From Acanthosepion esculentum (Eukaryota > Mollusca > Cephalopoda > Sepiida > Sepiidae), in contig OZ038479.1 in NCBI GenBank assembly GCA_964036315.1, positions 59,112,746-59,176,745 of the forward strand: a stretch of DNA of 64,000 nt, read 5' to 3'. Position 1 is the stretch's first letter, and each line of letters begins with the position of its first letter. The notes under the pieces were generated by a model. It saw only the letters and a list, made by a program, of their open reading frames with translations, had not been told where the DNA came from and searched no databases. Below are positions 34,755-46,399 of this stretch, in pieces. The position numbers and the translations under genes were made by a program.

Positions 34755-35730
34755 CTATGTAGTATACACACTGGACTAATAACAAATGCTTATGATGTTT
34801 ACGCATATGAATTGACAGACAAATCATTTTTGTTGTATCACGTGAATATATAGTTGATAGAAGCCTTATCTTAATGTAAATTAATTTCTGAAAATTCAAT
34901 TGTAGTTCATTAAGTTTAAACCCACACATATCAAAATAGTATATTCTTGAGAGGTTTGTTGATATACCTTTTCTGAGAAGTCCTATTTCATGTTTGATAG
35001 GGATCATCTCCTTGTAAAATCTGTAAAGTATTATTTTCAAATGCTGCATAATTTAGTTAACGTGTGTTTATACACTGCAGAAACCATATTTTGTGTTTAT
35101 TTATTTTTTCAGGGAATTCTCAGCTAAAAAGACCCTAAAAACACAGCCTGCTTATAAATATTAGTCATGTGAAGCAACATCTTTAAAAATTTTCATTTGG
35201 AAAAATAAACAGGCCGACATAGAAATAAACATTCTATCATATTTGTGAATGACTCTGTTCAGAAAATTTAAGACACCAGACATCTGTGAAATCACAAATG
35301 AAATGTCATAATCTGCATTTTTATTGAGAACATATAGGTAGAAACATAACAGAAGAGAAAATGTATATTCATGCTTGTCAGTTAAAAGTTTATCCAAACA
35401 AATGCAATCAGGATAATTCAGTGTATGAAAATATGAGATCCATTGTTTGATTGTTTAATTTGTAGTGTATTTCTTTATTCATGAATGAAATAAAATCATC
35501 TATTTTTTTAAAAAAAGAAACTGGTCAATATGAATTGATTTATTCCATAAAAGAAACTACTTTCTAACGAACATTCAGTGAACTAATACAATCAGGACGA
35601 TTCAGTGTATGAAAATGTTGGTTTTGTATTTTTTATTGATAAATGAAAGCAAAGCATCAATGTTTTCTTGGATCATGTCAATATGATTCCTAATTTTATA
35701 TAAATATTTTCAAATGAAATGTATTTAAAC
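34755..35730 (+). pseudogene. ZNF relic (fifth locus): decayed fingers and 3' tail only
   Basis: The sequence follows the ZNF A tail (11,540-12,600) in order: GACAGACAAATCA-TTTTGTTG, CACACATATCAAAA, GAGAGGTTTGTTGATATACC, TTCAAATGCTGCA, AAGAAACATC-like and GAATGAAATAAAATCATCTA. The finger array itself is gone; only tail-proximal, already decayed fingers remain. An R2 element interrupts the tail at 35,731. Confidence 0.75.
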
Positions 35731-37749
35731 TAGGTATGTTCAATATTTCGCTAAAAAGTGGTATACCTTGACGACAAAAGGTCCCCAAATTGATAAAACA
35801 ATTTTTAACGTTTAAATATTTATGTTGTTATTAAAGAGGAAAGACCAAAGTATTTTCTGAATATTTTTTCAGATTTTTTAATCCTTCCTATAAATGTTAA
35901 AAATTTTATTAAAAATCTTGTTTTTTTTCGAGTCAAAAAATTTCGTAAAATCGAACTTATCGACATTTCTGTCGGAAAGATCATAGTTTGTTAGTTAAAA
36001 AATCATGAAAAATCAATTACACCTTTTTCTTTTGTTATCTTAGGAAATTTAGAATGATTAAAGTATACTTAATGTAATTTGAAAGAAACATTACTTACAT
36101 TTTTAGCAGAAAATTTTTTAAGAGAGATATTTCCAACCAGGGTGGTCTATTTTGACAGGCGTTGATTGATGTACGTCAATATATTCACAACTTACGGTAC
36201 GGAAATTTATTGGACGGTAGCGCAGAAGTGATATAATTCGTTCTAATTTTAAGTGAATCTGGTTAGTAGATTTTTTTTTTAAAAATTCACTTTCAAATTT
36301 TTTTTTTTTTTTTTTACCTTACGTTTGAGGAAGAATTCTGCACTGAAAATAACATTTAAATTATGAAAGAAAATCAAATTTTACAAGTAAAAATAAAACA
36401 GTAAAAAAAATACATTTTTTTAAATTGAGGTTTATTATTTCAGTCATGAAATATTTTTCTGAGAATATAAAAATTACATGAAACACCATTAATTGAAACG
36501 GGTTAACTTAATGAAATGAGATTTTATTTCTTTTTTATTAAGGCAGATTTTTTTCTATTTATTAATAATTATATGGCAGTAATACGAGTTTTATTTTATT
36601 TATTAATAAAATTAACATGCTATGTTGGTTTTGTTTTGACTCAACAAGTATTTTTTAGTTTGAGTAGTAGCGAGCTAACTCCAGAAAATTTAAACTCCAA
36701 AAATCGTTTTAATTGATAATTTGTCGTGTGGATAATAATTCCAAAGTAATGTACAATGAATTTATGCATTCGATTTCAAACTTGAAAATTTGGGTGGACT
36801 TCCAAGGGCGTTTTTTTTTTTTTTGTAATTGTAAATAGTCGATATTTTCTTTCATCCCACTATTCGATTATATTTGAATAGAAAAAGAAAAAAATTGAAA
36901 ATAATACGACGATATTCAGAAAACTTGACAAGCGTTGTTTTCTTGTTACTGAACGAATCAAAGCCATTTCTGAAGTAAAAAAAAAACTTGCTTCTATTAA
37001 AGGAAACTACTCATGTGACATTATTTCAACAATGTGCATCCGTACTTTCGTTGTAGACGATTTTAAATACAATTTTGGAATATTAAAAATTATTTTTAAA
37101 ATAATTATGGTTGTCAGATTTTAATAAGCTTTCAAATTTATGATCTTCAAAAAGTAGAGAACATAATATATCATTTCCATAAGGTTGCAGAAAGAACTTA
37201 ATGTATAAATATATAACAACCTTTTGTCATATTGTGTATTTAAAATTGAAAAAAAAAAGAAAATTAATGTAAAAATTCATTGTTCATCAAAACAATTTTT
37301 TTCTTTCAGATAATAATTACCTTCGTATATATTATTCAGAAAAGCCATTAAAAACTTTCTTAATTAAATATTGTCTTAGTTTTATTGGGTTTTGTATTTT
37401 TACAATTGAGGTAAAAGTTTGGACAATTTCGGACATTTTTTTAACAAAAAAATCGATGATTTAGATTTTTCAGAGTTTTGTGCATTTAATTAAAAAAAAA
37501 ATTCAGGTTGCAAATAAATTTTTTTTTGTGTTTTCATAAAATTAAGTTCGAGGGGGGTAACAGATATAAAAAAAAAATATTTATACCATGACTTTCAAAA
37601 AGTTCATTCATTTCTGAATAAGTTCTGAAGTTTTCATTAAAATCCAACAAGTAGTTAATTTTTACAAGAATTTCGAAATTAATGTGTCTTTCAACTGACA
37701 AAAAAACAACTAAAAAAAACGCTAAAATGGTCAAAATTGGACATACCTA
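35731..37749 (+). mobile_element. R2 element, near full length, with perfect 8-bp target duplication
   Basis: The left end reads TAGGTATGT and the right end ACATACCTA, a perfect 9-bp inverted pair. ATTTAAAC flanks both sides (35,723-35,730 and 37,750-37,757). Inside are the R2 blocks GAGGAAAGACCAAAGTATTT (left) and TTTTATTGGGTTTTGTATTT, CATAAAATTAAGTTCGAGGG and CATTAAAATCCAACAAG (right). No transposase-like ORF exists; the longest ORFs (66 aa) are hydrophobic AT-rich noise. An 8-bp duplication with TAGG-like ends is typical of hAT elements and 8 bp also of P elements, so a non-autonomous hAT-like element is my best guess. Confidence 0.8.
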
Positions 37750-37757
37750 ATTTAAAC

Positions 37758-38095
37758 CTTGAAATTTTGATAGATCTCTATCCAGTCAATTCTATCATTT
37801 GTTTGTTTAGGAACCTTTTCCTATTTCAGTATAATTTTCAGTTTCTTATTTTTCTTATTCAATCATCATTTCCTAAGAAATTCCTTAGCATTTTCTAGAA
37901 AAAGCGCTCAAAAATTTAGTGTGAATTTTTGTTCTTTTGTAAAACCATTATCGCAGTTATGAACAAAAATTAGGCAATGGTTAGGTAAGAAGATATAAAG
38001 ATGACATCAATATTTTCCCAGATTAAAGTAGATAATTTGAAAAATAAATGAAAAAAGAAGAAATTTCATTTTAATTTGAAAATCAAGAGTGATGT
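37758..38095. other. No gene recognised
   Basis: AT-rich, no ORF of note. The first 20 bases may be the displaced remainder of the ZNF tail interrupted by the R2 element. Confidence 0.5.
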
Positions 38096-39050
38096 TTACT
38101 GTAGTAGTGTAATAATAATATTAAAAGGAAGAGTTCTCTTCCTTGTATGTATAATTTGCTGTTCTTTTGGACGCGTCGTTCATTAAAAAAACATTTATAG
38201 ATGTGTGAATAAAACGAATTGCTCCATTGATAATATTTATTCATTTTTTTTCTTTTACTCATGTCAGAAATGATTCATGATCTTTCTTCGTATACTAGTG
38301 ATTATTATTGTACATAACATTTCTATTATGTATTATTCTTCTTTATGAAAATTGACATGCAGTGTCGAGTGGGATTTAGTGGCGAGAGGCCTATCACAGA
38401 TTCTAGAGTTGGGCACTGGGTACTTAACACCTTGAAATACAGATTGCCGGAAAAGACATCAGATAAGAATTTTTTGATAACTTTATTGTCGTTTCACATG
38501 ATAAATCCGATTTTAAACACAAGGAACTAAGTCTTGTCTGACACCGCTTAACTTCTTTCTGCTTACCTTCTTAACTAACATAATCAAGCGAAAGATTTTC
38601 TCAAAAATGATTTCTCGTTTGTATCCTTTTTTTTTCTTAATTCTTTTGTTTTTGTCATTCGTTTCAATTTCGACATTATGAACAATATAAAAACTTAGGC
38701 AGTTTGACAGAGAAATCCCAACAAAATCATTTGAACACAAAGAAATCATCCTGTTTTGTTTTTTTCACTCATTGCAAAAGGTAAGTGGAAGAATCCAAAT
38801 AATTTTCATAAAAAAGAAATCGTTATTTATTGATTTATATACATCACCAATTTTTTTCATTTCATGAAAATAATTTCAACTAATTTCATCATGACAGATA
38901 TTTTAAAGAAATTTAAACTACACTCAAGGAAATTAGATTCTTTATTTCACTTTGAGTGAAGTTTTTATTTTGTTTTTAATTTTTTAATTCAATCAAAGTA
39001 GCATAAAAAGTGAGTTTGGACATGTCAACTCTTATTAAATTGGATTTGCT
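38096..39050 (+). repeat. R1 repeat copy 4, most complete, donor kept
   Basis: All R1 blocks are in order: AGAGTTCTCTTCCTTGTATG, GAATTGCTCCATTGATAATA, GTCAGAAATGATTCATGATC, ATCACAGATTCTAGAGTTGG, AACACAAGGAACTAAGTCTT, TCAATTTCGACATTATGAAC, and AGAAATCCCAACAAAATCAT. It ends with GCAAAAGGTAAGTGGAAG (exon end 38,780, GT at 38,781). Sequence after the donor (TCATGACAGATATTTT, AGTAGCATAAAAAGT-AGTTT) is also shared with copy 6. It is the nearest donor-bearing R1 upstream of ZNF D, which lies 10.3 kb away across two mobile elements. Confidence 0.75.
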
Positions 39051-39147
39051 TTTTCTTTTTCTTAAAATTAAAAATGACCATATTATTGTTACTCTCTGTT
39101 TAAAATAGGAAAGATTATGGAATAATATTTTTGATTTGATGGAGTTA

Positions 39148-41081
39148 TAAGTACCTCCACGAGATCGCTAAAAAAAGAGCATAGCATGATGAAAAAGACG
39201 CCAAACTTGACGAAAACAAAATTTTATCGTCCAAATGTTTGTTAAAAGAGGAACGATCAAAATATTTTCGGGGTATTTTTTTACATTTTTTTAATCGTTC
39301 CTAGCACGTCCGAAATTTTCGTTAAAAATCTTCTTTTTTTTTGAGTCAGCAAAATTGACAGATAATCAATCATGGCAACCATTTTTTCCATTTTATAAAA
39401 AAAAATGAAAAAATCTCAGTTTGAAATTCTTTTAAATATCAATTATCATTTTTTCAAAACTTATTTTAAGAAAATATTTTGAACCAAGCTTAATTTAGCT
39501 TCTGCGCTGAAAAGATGTAATTTGAAAATAAAACAAAGCAGGTCATAACCTTTCACGTCACTTGACAATTGATGAATGACATATTGACGGATTATGTGAG
39601 GATAATTTGTTCTACGGAAGAGAAAAGTGAAATTATTTAAATTTAAGTGAACAAATTATTTACTTCGTTATTTTTAAGGAAAACTTTCAGCGCTCAAATT
39701 TTTTTTGTTTGTTGTACTTAGCTTTTACCTTTACATTTATGATGCTCTATGGAAAATATATTATAAAGAAATTAAAATAAGACTGTTAAGAGTGAGATTA
39801 AATTTCATAAGAAAAGTATCTAATTATTTTATAGGTACCTTTCTTATGAAATTTTATCAGAAGTGTACATAAGATACTATAATTTTATGTACATTTACTA
39901 CATTTTACTGTGTTATTGGTATTTCCATTCATTTTATTATTAATTTTGATATTTCATTTATGGAAAAATGTCATAACTGAGATTAATATAAAAATAAAAT
40001 CATATAAATTTCATAAGATGATACTGATACTTCTAGGTACCCTTCTTAGTTGAAATTGAAAAATCAAATTAACTTCTCCACATGTGTTTCGCAAAAGTAA
40101 AGGCCTTAACAGTGGAGAACAATGCTTAACTCAAATAATGCAACTTAATTGTATTCTTGTTGGTCTTCCTTACTTTATAATTACAGCTGGATTATAAACA
40201 CAAAATTACATTTCTTAATTACTGTGGGTCTTCTGATTTGTCAAAACGATACAATTTACAATGATTTAAAAAAGATATATCTCATAAAGATTGCTTACGA
40301 AAGTGGATGCGGCTTTTAACTAATTTTATAATATTTTAACAACTTAAATGTAAAAATCTATTATAATTAAAGAAATAACAAATAATTGTATTAAAAATTC
40401 ATTTTTCATTGAAAAAATTTTGCTTTCAGAGAATATTGTCCATATTCATAAAAACAACTAAAAGCAAATAAAAGTATTTGAAATCCAATATCTTTGTTTT
40501 ATTGAGTTTTGTATGTTACAATTCAGAGCTGATTTTCAGGTGGGGGGGTCCAATTAAAAACAAAAAAACATGATTTGCATTCCTCGAAGCCTTGTGCTTT
40601 TTTAACTATTGTAATTATTAAAGTGGACTCGATTGAATTTCTAGAGTTTTCATAAAATTAGTTAGGGGGGGTAATAAATATAAAAAAAAATATTTCTGCC
40701 ATGGCTTTAATAAAAAAACATATTTATAATAATTTCCATCATCTGTGAATAGTTTCTGAAAGTTACATTAACACCCGACAATTATTTCTATTTTTGCAAG
40801 ATTTTCCAAATTAATGTGTGTCATACAAAAACAAAACATGCTAAAAACTGTATATGTTATTTTACTAGTTCCGGTGATACAAAGAGAAACAAGGATTTTT
40901 AAATAAAAATTCAGAATGTTCTAAAAAGAAGGAAAATTTTTTAAAATAATTGAAATAAACTTTGATCTTTCCTCTTAATAATAACATAAACATTTAGACG
41001 ATAAAATTTTGTTTTCATTATGTTTGGCATCTTTTTCATCATGCTAAGCTCTTTTTTTTACTGATCTCATAGAGGTACCTA
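39148..41081 (+). mobile_element. R2 element, full-length copy 2, long inverted ends
   Basis: The left end (AAGTACCTCCACGAGATCGC) and the reverse complement of the right end (TTAGGTACCTCTATGAGATC) match. Inverted similarity continues through CATAGCATGATGAAAAAG and the AAATGTTTGTT-AAGAGGAA region, over about 130 bases. AGTTA lies on both sides (39,143-39,147; 41,082-41,086), which may be a partial target duplication. A hairpin (AAATTTCATAAGAAAAGTAT with its partner ending at 39,855) sits in the middle. No coding capacity. Its interior matches 61,902-63,833 read on the other strand. Confidence 0.8.
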
Positions 41082-41153
41082 AGTTAGGACGATTTTTTTT
41101 GCTGGAAGTTGAATGTATCAAAAAATCTGTTAATTTAATTTTTTTTTTGATCT

Positions 41154-41262
41154 CGTAAAATAACCTCAATGGCAATGGTAGTAGCAATTCTCAAATGAAC
41201 CCTAGGACCTACAGAGATATTATATGATTCTAGTCTAGATAATCTATTTTCCATGTTGCTAT
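41154..41262 (-). repeat. Gypsy F 3' LTR remnant
   Basis: Only the first roughly 40 bases (on the + strand) align confidently with 44,941-44,980. The remainder, including TATTATATGATTCTAG, has diverged or was replaced. No target duplication is visible. Confidence 0.55.
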
Positions 41263-41362
41263 CTTGAGCCAGCTGTAAATCATGGTGCTATGAGGTTGAG
41301 TGACCCATTACCTGGGTAGAATGATGTGGGTCGTCAACAACTGGGTGGAGGAAGTGACGGTT

Positions 41363-42060
41363 TTATAGAGTTACCTCATTGCTTCTATTCACCCATATAT
41401 GGTACTGCCGGTTACTGAGTATCTCTGTGATTCTCCTTGTTTTCATCAACTGATGAGGGTAGGAGCTATCTTGATTCTGGATCAGAACAGAATCGCCAAT
41501 TTGTAATTCCCGAAGTGGGCAACAATGTTCATTGTAAAAGTATTTGTTCCATTTGTGACTTTTAACCATTGCTGCCTCTCTTAGTTCACCAATTTCTCTC
41601 CACTGTTTACATATCTGGTATTTGTTCTCTAGGACAGGGAGGTGATCTTTGATAACACAACCATATAGAATTACAGCAGGAGACATGCCAAGATTCTGGG
41701 CAGGAGTGTTGCATTGGGTCAGCAAAGCATGAGCTGCACGATCATGGCACAGCCAACCGTATTTTTTGTGAGTACACACTTAGCCGTTTTGACGGCCAGT
41801 TCTGCCTCAACATTGCTTTGGGTAGTAAGCTGATGGAGTACATTTCTGTATTCCCCAATTCTTAAGGAACAAGTTGTATTCTTGCAGATCAAAAGGTGGT
41901 CCCCCATTGGAAGAAAGTTCTTCAGGTGCACCATATGTGCAAAACCAAGTTCTCAGGTTGTCGCATATTGCCCTGGCCTTCCCAGATGACACTAGGTCCA
42001 GTTCCACCCAACCAGTGTACTGATCTGCCTATATAACATAATTTCTACCATGTAAGTCGA
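41363..42060 (-). pseudogene. Gypsy F integrase relic
   Basis: On the - strand ELDLVSSGKARAICDNLRTW, YGAPEELSSNGGPPFDLQEY and FLKNWGIQKCTPSAYYPKQ match the integrase core. The second catalytic Asp of SDGG is Asn here (SSNGG), so the active site is broken. A separate frame (41,779-41,363) encodes the C-terminal part: ALLTQCNTPAQNLGMSPAV, LQIGDSVLIQNQ and ITEILSNRQYHIWVNRS. A frameshift near 41,770 separates them. Confidence 0.82.
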
Positions 42061-42129
42061 AAAAGTCAATCACGGTTTGTTGGAATGGGAATTCAGGGTT
42101 AGATGGCAAAATCAAGAGCTCCTTAAATT

Positions 42130-43190
42130 GTGAGGGCTCAATCTGAGAAAATTTTTATGAGTGGTAGATGGTCATCACTCACTAGCAAATCTGGGCATCC
42201 CAATATAAACATCCAACATGATTCTTGCCCATAGACTAGTGCCAGGGTTTCACCTTGTTATAACCAGTGCATAGTGGGATTCTGTGTCATTGGTAAAGTG
42301 AAATCTGGCTGAAATAATTTTCCTGTGACCATCACGACAATTTGTGTTCACTTCGCCAGGGCAATTACAGTGTTTTTGAAAAAGAAATTAACTAATTCCT
42401 GTTTTACTTCAATCTGTTGAAAGGCATGTCGTTCTATTGATCTTGACCATCTTGACTCCATCCTCAATTTTCTGCATGATTACTTCGACTCCTCAAAAAG
42501 TTGGTCAAGTGTTTTGTCCCAATAAAATTCACAGTTCTTTGAGAGCAATCATTTCTGGGAGAGGAGACTTACGAGAATGCATAAGATACCTGATTCACCT
42601 GTTCAAATCAGGACCTGATGCTCATGAGATTTATGGATGTAGGAAAGTGAAGGATGGCCTCAGTCATTTTCTCTGTTCGTTTCACACCATCGGCTGTTAT
42701 TAAGAATCTGGCAAACTCCACCTCATTCTCTGCAAAATAGAATTTGTCAGGGTTAAGCACAACCCCATTTTTCCCATGGTGAGTTATATATTCCATTGTG
42801 TGCCAGAACAAGGACTCTATGGAATTGTCCCAAAGGAGGCTATCATCTATGCAATGAGTTTTTCAAACCACATCTACTGTAATATCATTGAACTGATGTG
42901 TTCATCTGTCTCCAGATGTGTGAAATCCCTAGGGGGCACAAAGATACCTGTACCGGCGCCATTCAGTGATAAATGTAGTGGCATCTTATGTGGCTGGGGA
43001 AAGAAGTAAACTGTGGTACCTGTTCCATGTGTCCAGAACTGTTTTCCTAGTCTGAGCCAAAACCTGATTAAATAGGGACTGCATGTGATGGGTTTCATTT
43101 ATGGAGGAAGCTTTCAGTTCTTGTAAGTCCAACATGAATCTGGGGGAGATGTCTTTTTTGGGTCGACTACCATCCTTGAGCACCAGGTTG
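42130..43190 (-). pseudogene. Gypsy F reverse transcriptase and RNase H relic
   Basis: Reverse transcriptase blocks on the - strand: ISPRFMLDLQELKASSINET and TRKTVLDTWNRYHSLLL (43,183-42,986), then MFWHTMEYITHHGKNGVVLN with PDKFYFAENEVEFARFLIT (42,811-42,650). A connection block reads like FGLVNQVSYAFS (about 42,590-42,560). RNase H blocks lie at 42,330-42,130 in several frames (HRKIISARFHFTNDTESHYA and PDLLVSDDHLPLIKIFS). The Y/V-x-D-D active site between the first two blocks is lost. Many stops. Confidence 0.8.
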
Positions 43191-43599
43191 TAGGAATGCC
43201 CACTGGCACCAGTTCGATTATACCCAATGCAACGTCTTGATCAGGGTCTTGTTTTACTCTCTTCTTTCAATGGTGAGGCACAAGGATCAGTGTGTGAACG
43301 CTGATGGGCTTGCATCACAGATGAAGGTAATGTCCAGTGGCTTTCCTGTCATAATCAGTAAGAGTTGGTGTGGGCATGTGTTAAATGTGCTGGACTTGGT
43401 CATGAATCCATCGTTCCAGTAGGTGCCTGTTGGTTTCCATCAGAAGGAATGGGATGGTACTAGCAACACTGGAATGGGTTTTTTGCATAGGCATGTGCAC
43501 AGGGGATTTTCCTTTGCACTCTTCAATGATTTGAGTCATGATGTCTGGCTGGGAATTCAGGTGACAACAGATGTCTGGCTGGGATTTCAGATGGCTTCA

Positions 43600-44935
43600 G
43601 AGCAGATTCTAATAAATAAAAAGTAGACATGTTGTTTGACAAATACACTATCTGTCATGTCTACCTTGAGCCAATTCTTATATGCATGAACAACACGCCC
43701 TTTTATATGAAGTTGGTTGTCTGTGATGTCACGTATTCAATGATTAGTTGGCACAGGGTACTCATCTAGGCACCTGAGTAGTCTTAATATCTCTGGTCCA
43801 CTGAAACAAGTTTTAACCCCTATATCAGCAAACCTGGAGATGTGATGACTACCATGGCTAATTGGACCAGTCTGGGTGCATCCAAATCAATCATGGGTTT
43901 GATACATTATAGTCCCTTCTGTTGTCACTGACGGCGGTGGATCTGGGACACCTCCTTCAAATCACTTTCCATTCCATGCAAGACGAGGCATAGCACCAGG
44001 CAGTATTAAACTGGTTTTACAGCTCCATTTTGATCTGCCAGCATAGTGGATGGCACAGGTGGGAGAACTTTCAAACTAGTGTCTGAGTAAGGGAATGAAT
44101 CATGCTTTGTTTTGCACCATGTTGATCTGTTTGTGGTTCCGACTACAATTTTAATAGGTTGCTGGCATACCCTTTTACATGATCCCTCATCCCGCAATTA
44201 TAACATACCTGCTGGCCAATCTCTCCTATGAATTGATCCACCTGGGTGGAATGTCTTCCCACCACCCACACAAGGATTCTTATTCAGTGAAGAAGCGACT
44301 ACATTATTTCTTTGGGGTTGTCGAAGTGCATGGTGCTCGTAGCCAGATATATGTAGGTAGGACATGGTTGACAGAATGACATCATTGAGCAGCCAGGCAG
44401 CTGACTTGTCTGTCATTTCCGAGCTGACAAGTTAGTTGAACTTTTGCTTGAGTGCCATGAGGCTGGCAGCCTCGGCCAAAACTCGACTCTGGTGTTCCTT
44501 GTTGGCGAGTCCCACAATCATCTGCTCAGCTATCATGTCACACAAGAAGATGACTTGCTAACAGCAGCCTTCTGTGTTGGAACAACAAATGAACAAAATT
44601 TGGCTTGAGCTCATAGCCTTGTTAAAAAATGAGTGATTGACTCACCTTTCATCTGATGTGTGGAAGGAAACATCTGCTGGTGAACTTCATTGTGCAAGCC
44701 CTTCACTGCAATGAATCAGATGTGTGACAAAAAGCCTTTCCTCTGTAGTCAAATTTAAGATTTCAGCCCTTATAAGGTCAATAAGGAGCCTGTTTACTTT
44801 GGGTCAGCATGTCATTCTCAGTTTGTTGCGTATTTCAACTCGGTTGGTAAGTTTAAACATCTCCTTACAATGAGTCCAAGCATCAAGGAATAATGCCCAG
44901 TCTTTGTCCGTTGCATGATCAGATCCTGTTTACAG
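43600..44935 (-). pseudogene. Gypsy F Gag/protease region relic
   Basis: The segment occupies the Gag-to-protease position between the 5' LTR and the reverse transcriptase. On the - strand a Cys/His stretch around GMRDEGSCKRVCQQP (about 44,200-44,160) may be a nucleocapsid knuckle, and TDKSAAWLLNDVILSTMSYL (44,416-44,350) reads like Gag spacer. A protease active site could not be found. The assignment rests mainly on position. Confidence 0.5.
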
Positions 44936-44940
44936 CACTA

Positions 44941-45131
44941 TGTAAAATAACCACAATAGCAATGGTAGTAGTATTTCTCAATTACTTTATTCTTGTAACA
45001 ATGCATAAAATATATCTGGGCCCCCCTGGCCACTCAGCTATTTATATAACACCGGATGAGGCAACTTATGTCTGCCTGTGGAAGTTCCCCATTATCTAAT
45101 GAGACCTTCTTTTTCTACTCTACAGGTATCA
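44941..45131 (-). repeat. Gypsy F 5' LTR
   Basis: About 191 bases, + strand starting TGTAAAATAACCACAATAGC and ending ACAGGTATCA. On the - strand it holds a TATA-like GTTATATAAATAGC (about 45,051-45,038). Next to its inner end the - strand reads TAGTGCTGTAAACAGGATC, a candidate primer-binding site. R1 sequence starts right after the outer end. Confidence 0.7.
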
Positions 45132-45315
45132 TGCAAAATTTCCCGTTTGTATCATGATTTTTTTCATTTCTTAATTCCTTTGTTTTTGCCATTTGTTTCA
45201 ACTTCGACATTATTATATGAACTGAACAATACAAAAATTGTTTGAGTTCACAGAAAAATCCTAAGAAAATCATTTGAACACAAAGAAATCATCTCGTTTT
45301 GTTTTTATCATTGCA
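45132..45315 (+). repeat. R1 repeat copy 5, cut on both sides
   Basis: R1 begins at GCAAAATTTCCCGTTTGTAT and runs through TCAACTTCGACATTATTATA, TGAACTGAACAATACAAAAA and CATTTGAACACAAAGAAATC. It stops at TCATTGCATG, where an R2 fragment (TTACCTCCACTAAAA) takes over. The donor is gone. Confidence 0.75.
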
Positions 45316-45830
45316 TGTTACCTCCACTAAAACACCCAAAAAGGAGCAGACCATGATGAAAAATGTCCCAAACTTAATGAAAAAGTAAGTTTTATCATCA
45401 AAATCTTAATGCTATTATTAAGAGGAAAATTCTAAGTATTTTTAAATATTTAATTAAAGTTTTTAATCATTTTAGTACATATGAAATTTTAGTTAAAAAT
45501 CTTGTTTTACTTGCGTCAGCAGATGGACTATAAATTAGCAAAGAGCAAATTTTATCATCTTTTTTGCTGCGAAAGTACATCAGTATAGAAATTCTTGCAA
45601 ATAAGTTTCAGATTTTAATGATGAATAATGAATCTTTACAAGAACTGTTTCCATTCTTAAAATATTTTGAATAAAATAATTTGTTTATAAAATTTTTAAT
45701 CTTTTAAAATTCTGTCTTATTTGGCAGATGTTATGTGATATTGTTATTAAATAAAAAATCATATTTACAAATCATAAATGGAAAAGTTCAGTACAATTAA
45801 TTGAGCAGCAATATTTTTAAAATAATTTTT
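45316..45830 (-). repeat. R2 fragment
   Basis: TTACCTCCACTAAAACACCC, GACCATGATGAAAAATGTCC, TTGCGTCAGCAGATGGACTA and GATATTGTTATTAAATAAAA are R2 blocks in the same order as 60,880-61,690. The right end is lost. Confidence 0.65.
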
Positions 45831-46118
45831 TGTATGTGTACCATGGCATTCTATATTATGCCATGGTGTGTACAATCCTGCTATTTCATTTTGTTTACAT
45901 TAATTTTCTTCCTTTTACTTTAGATTTTCTAGAGTTACCTCCATTAGTTTCTGATAATGTCATGTATAGACATCAGCATTTAGAAAAATCATCATGTCTA
46001 ATAATAAGTGAATGCTTACTCTGCAATGTTGCAGACTGTGCATCAACATGTGATATTATTCTCATGTTGATTTTATGAGCCTACTTAAAGCATATTAGAA
46101 AAGAGCATTTGAATATTT
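45831..46118. other. No gene supported
   Basis: An 82-codon ORF on the + strand is hydrophobic and resembles no family. Nothing else is seen. Confidence 0.5.
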
Positions 46119-46320
46119 TCCTGCAGTAGGTAGCCATTTCTTTCTGTGGTAAACTGAGTGACAACAAATGCTATAGCACCCTGTCTGTTCAATCCATAAC
46201 TAGAGGAAGTAGCTTTCACAAAGGTACTTGCATGTGAGTGAGTGTAACAAATTCAACTGGAATTTGAACTTGGGGCTCAGAGTTCTCATTCCATTATTAT
46301 TCATTGCACCACGACACACA
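46119..46320 (-). mobile_element. SINE copy, - orientation, diverged
   Basis: CCTGCAGTAGGTAGCCATTT, CTTTCTGTGGTA, GCTATAGCACCCTGTCTG and TTCAACTGGAATTTGAACTT align with 54,261-54,472 and, reversed, with 250-440. The box B region is at about 46,250-46,275. Confidence 0.75.
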
Positions 46321-46399
46321 TACTGGGACATTGATACACACACATAAAAAATTGAAAGGCCACTGAGGCCACGAGGTGATTAAATTTTCATTCTGAGCA

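Larger units (their letters stand above)
41154..45131 (-). mobile_element. Ty3/gypsy LTR retrotransposon F, degenerate
   Basis: Gag, reverse transcriptase, RNase H and integrase traces run right to left on the - strand over 3.98 kb. TAAAATAACC-CAAT-GCAATGGTAGTAG occurs at 41,156 and again at 44,943, marking the two LTRs. The right LTR is TG...CA; the left is shortened and diverged. The part between RNase H and the integrase core is deleted, and frames shift repeatedly. The motif set differs from that of element E, so it belongs to another gypsy lineage. Confidence 0.82.

Noticed and set aside
36516..36716. 66-codon hydrophobic ORF inside an R2 element as a membrane protein
   Set aside because: AT-rich non-coding element; the ORF is not kept in the other R2 copies.
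42437..42703. 88-codon + strand ORF and other + strand ORFs across 17-20.6 kb and 42-45 kb
   Set aside because: Shadows of gypsy gag-pol coding on the - strand.
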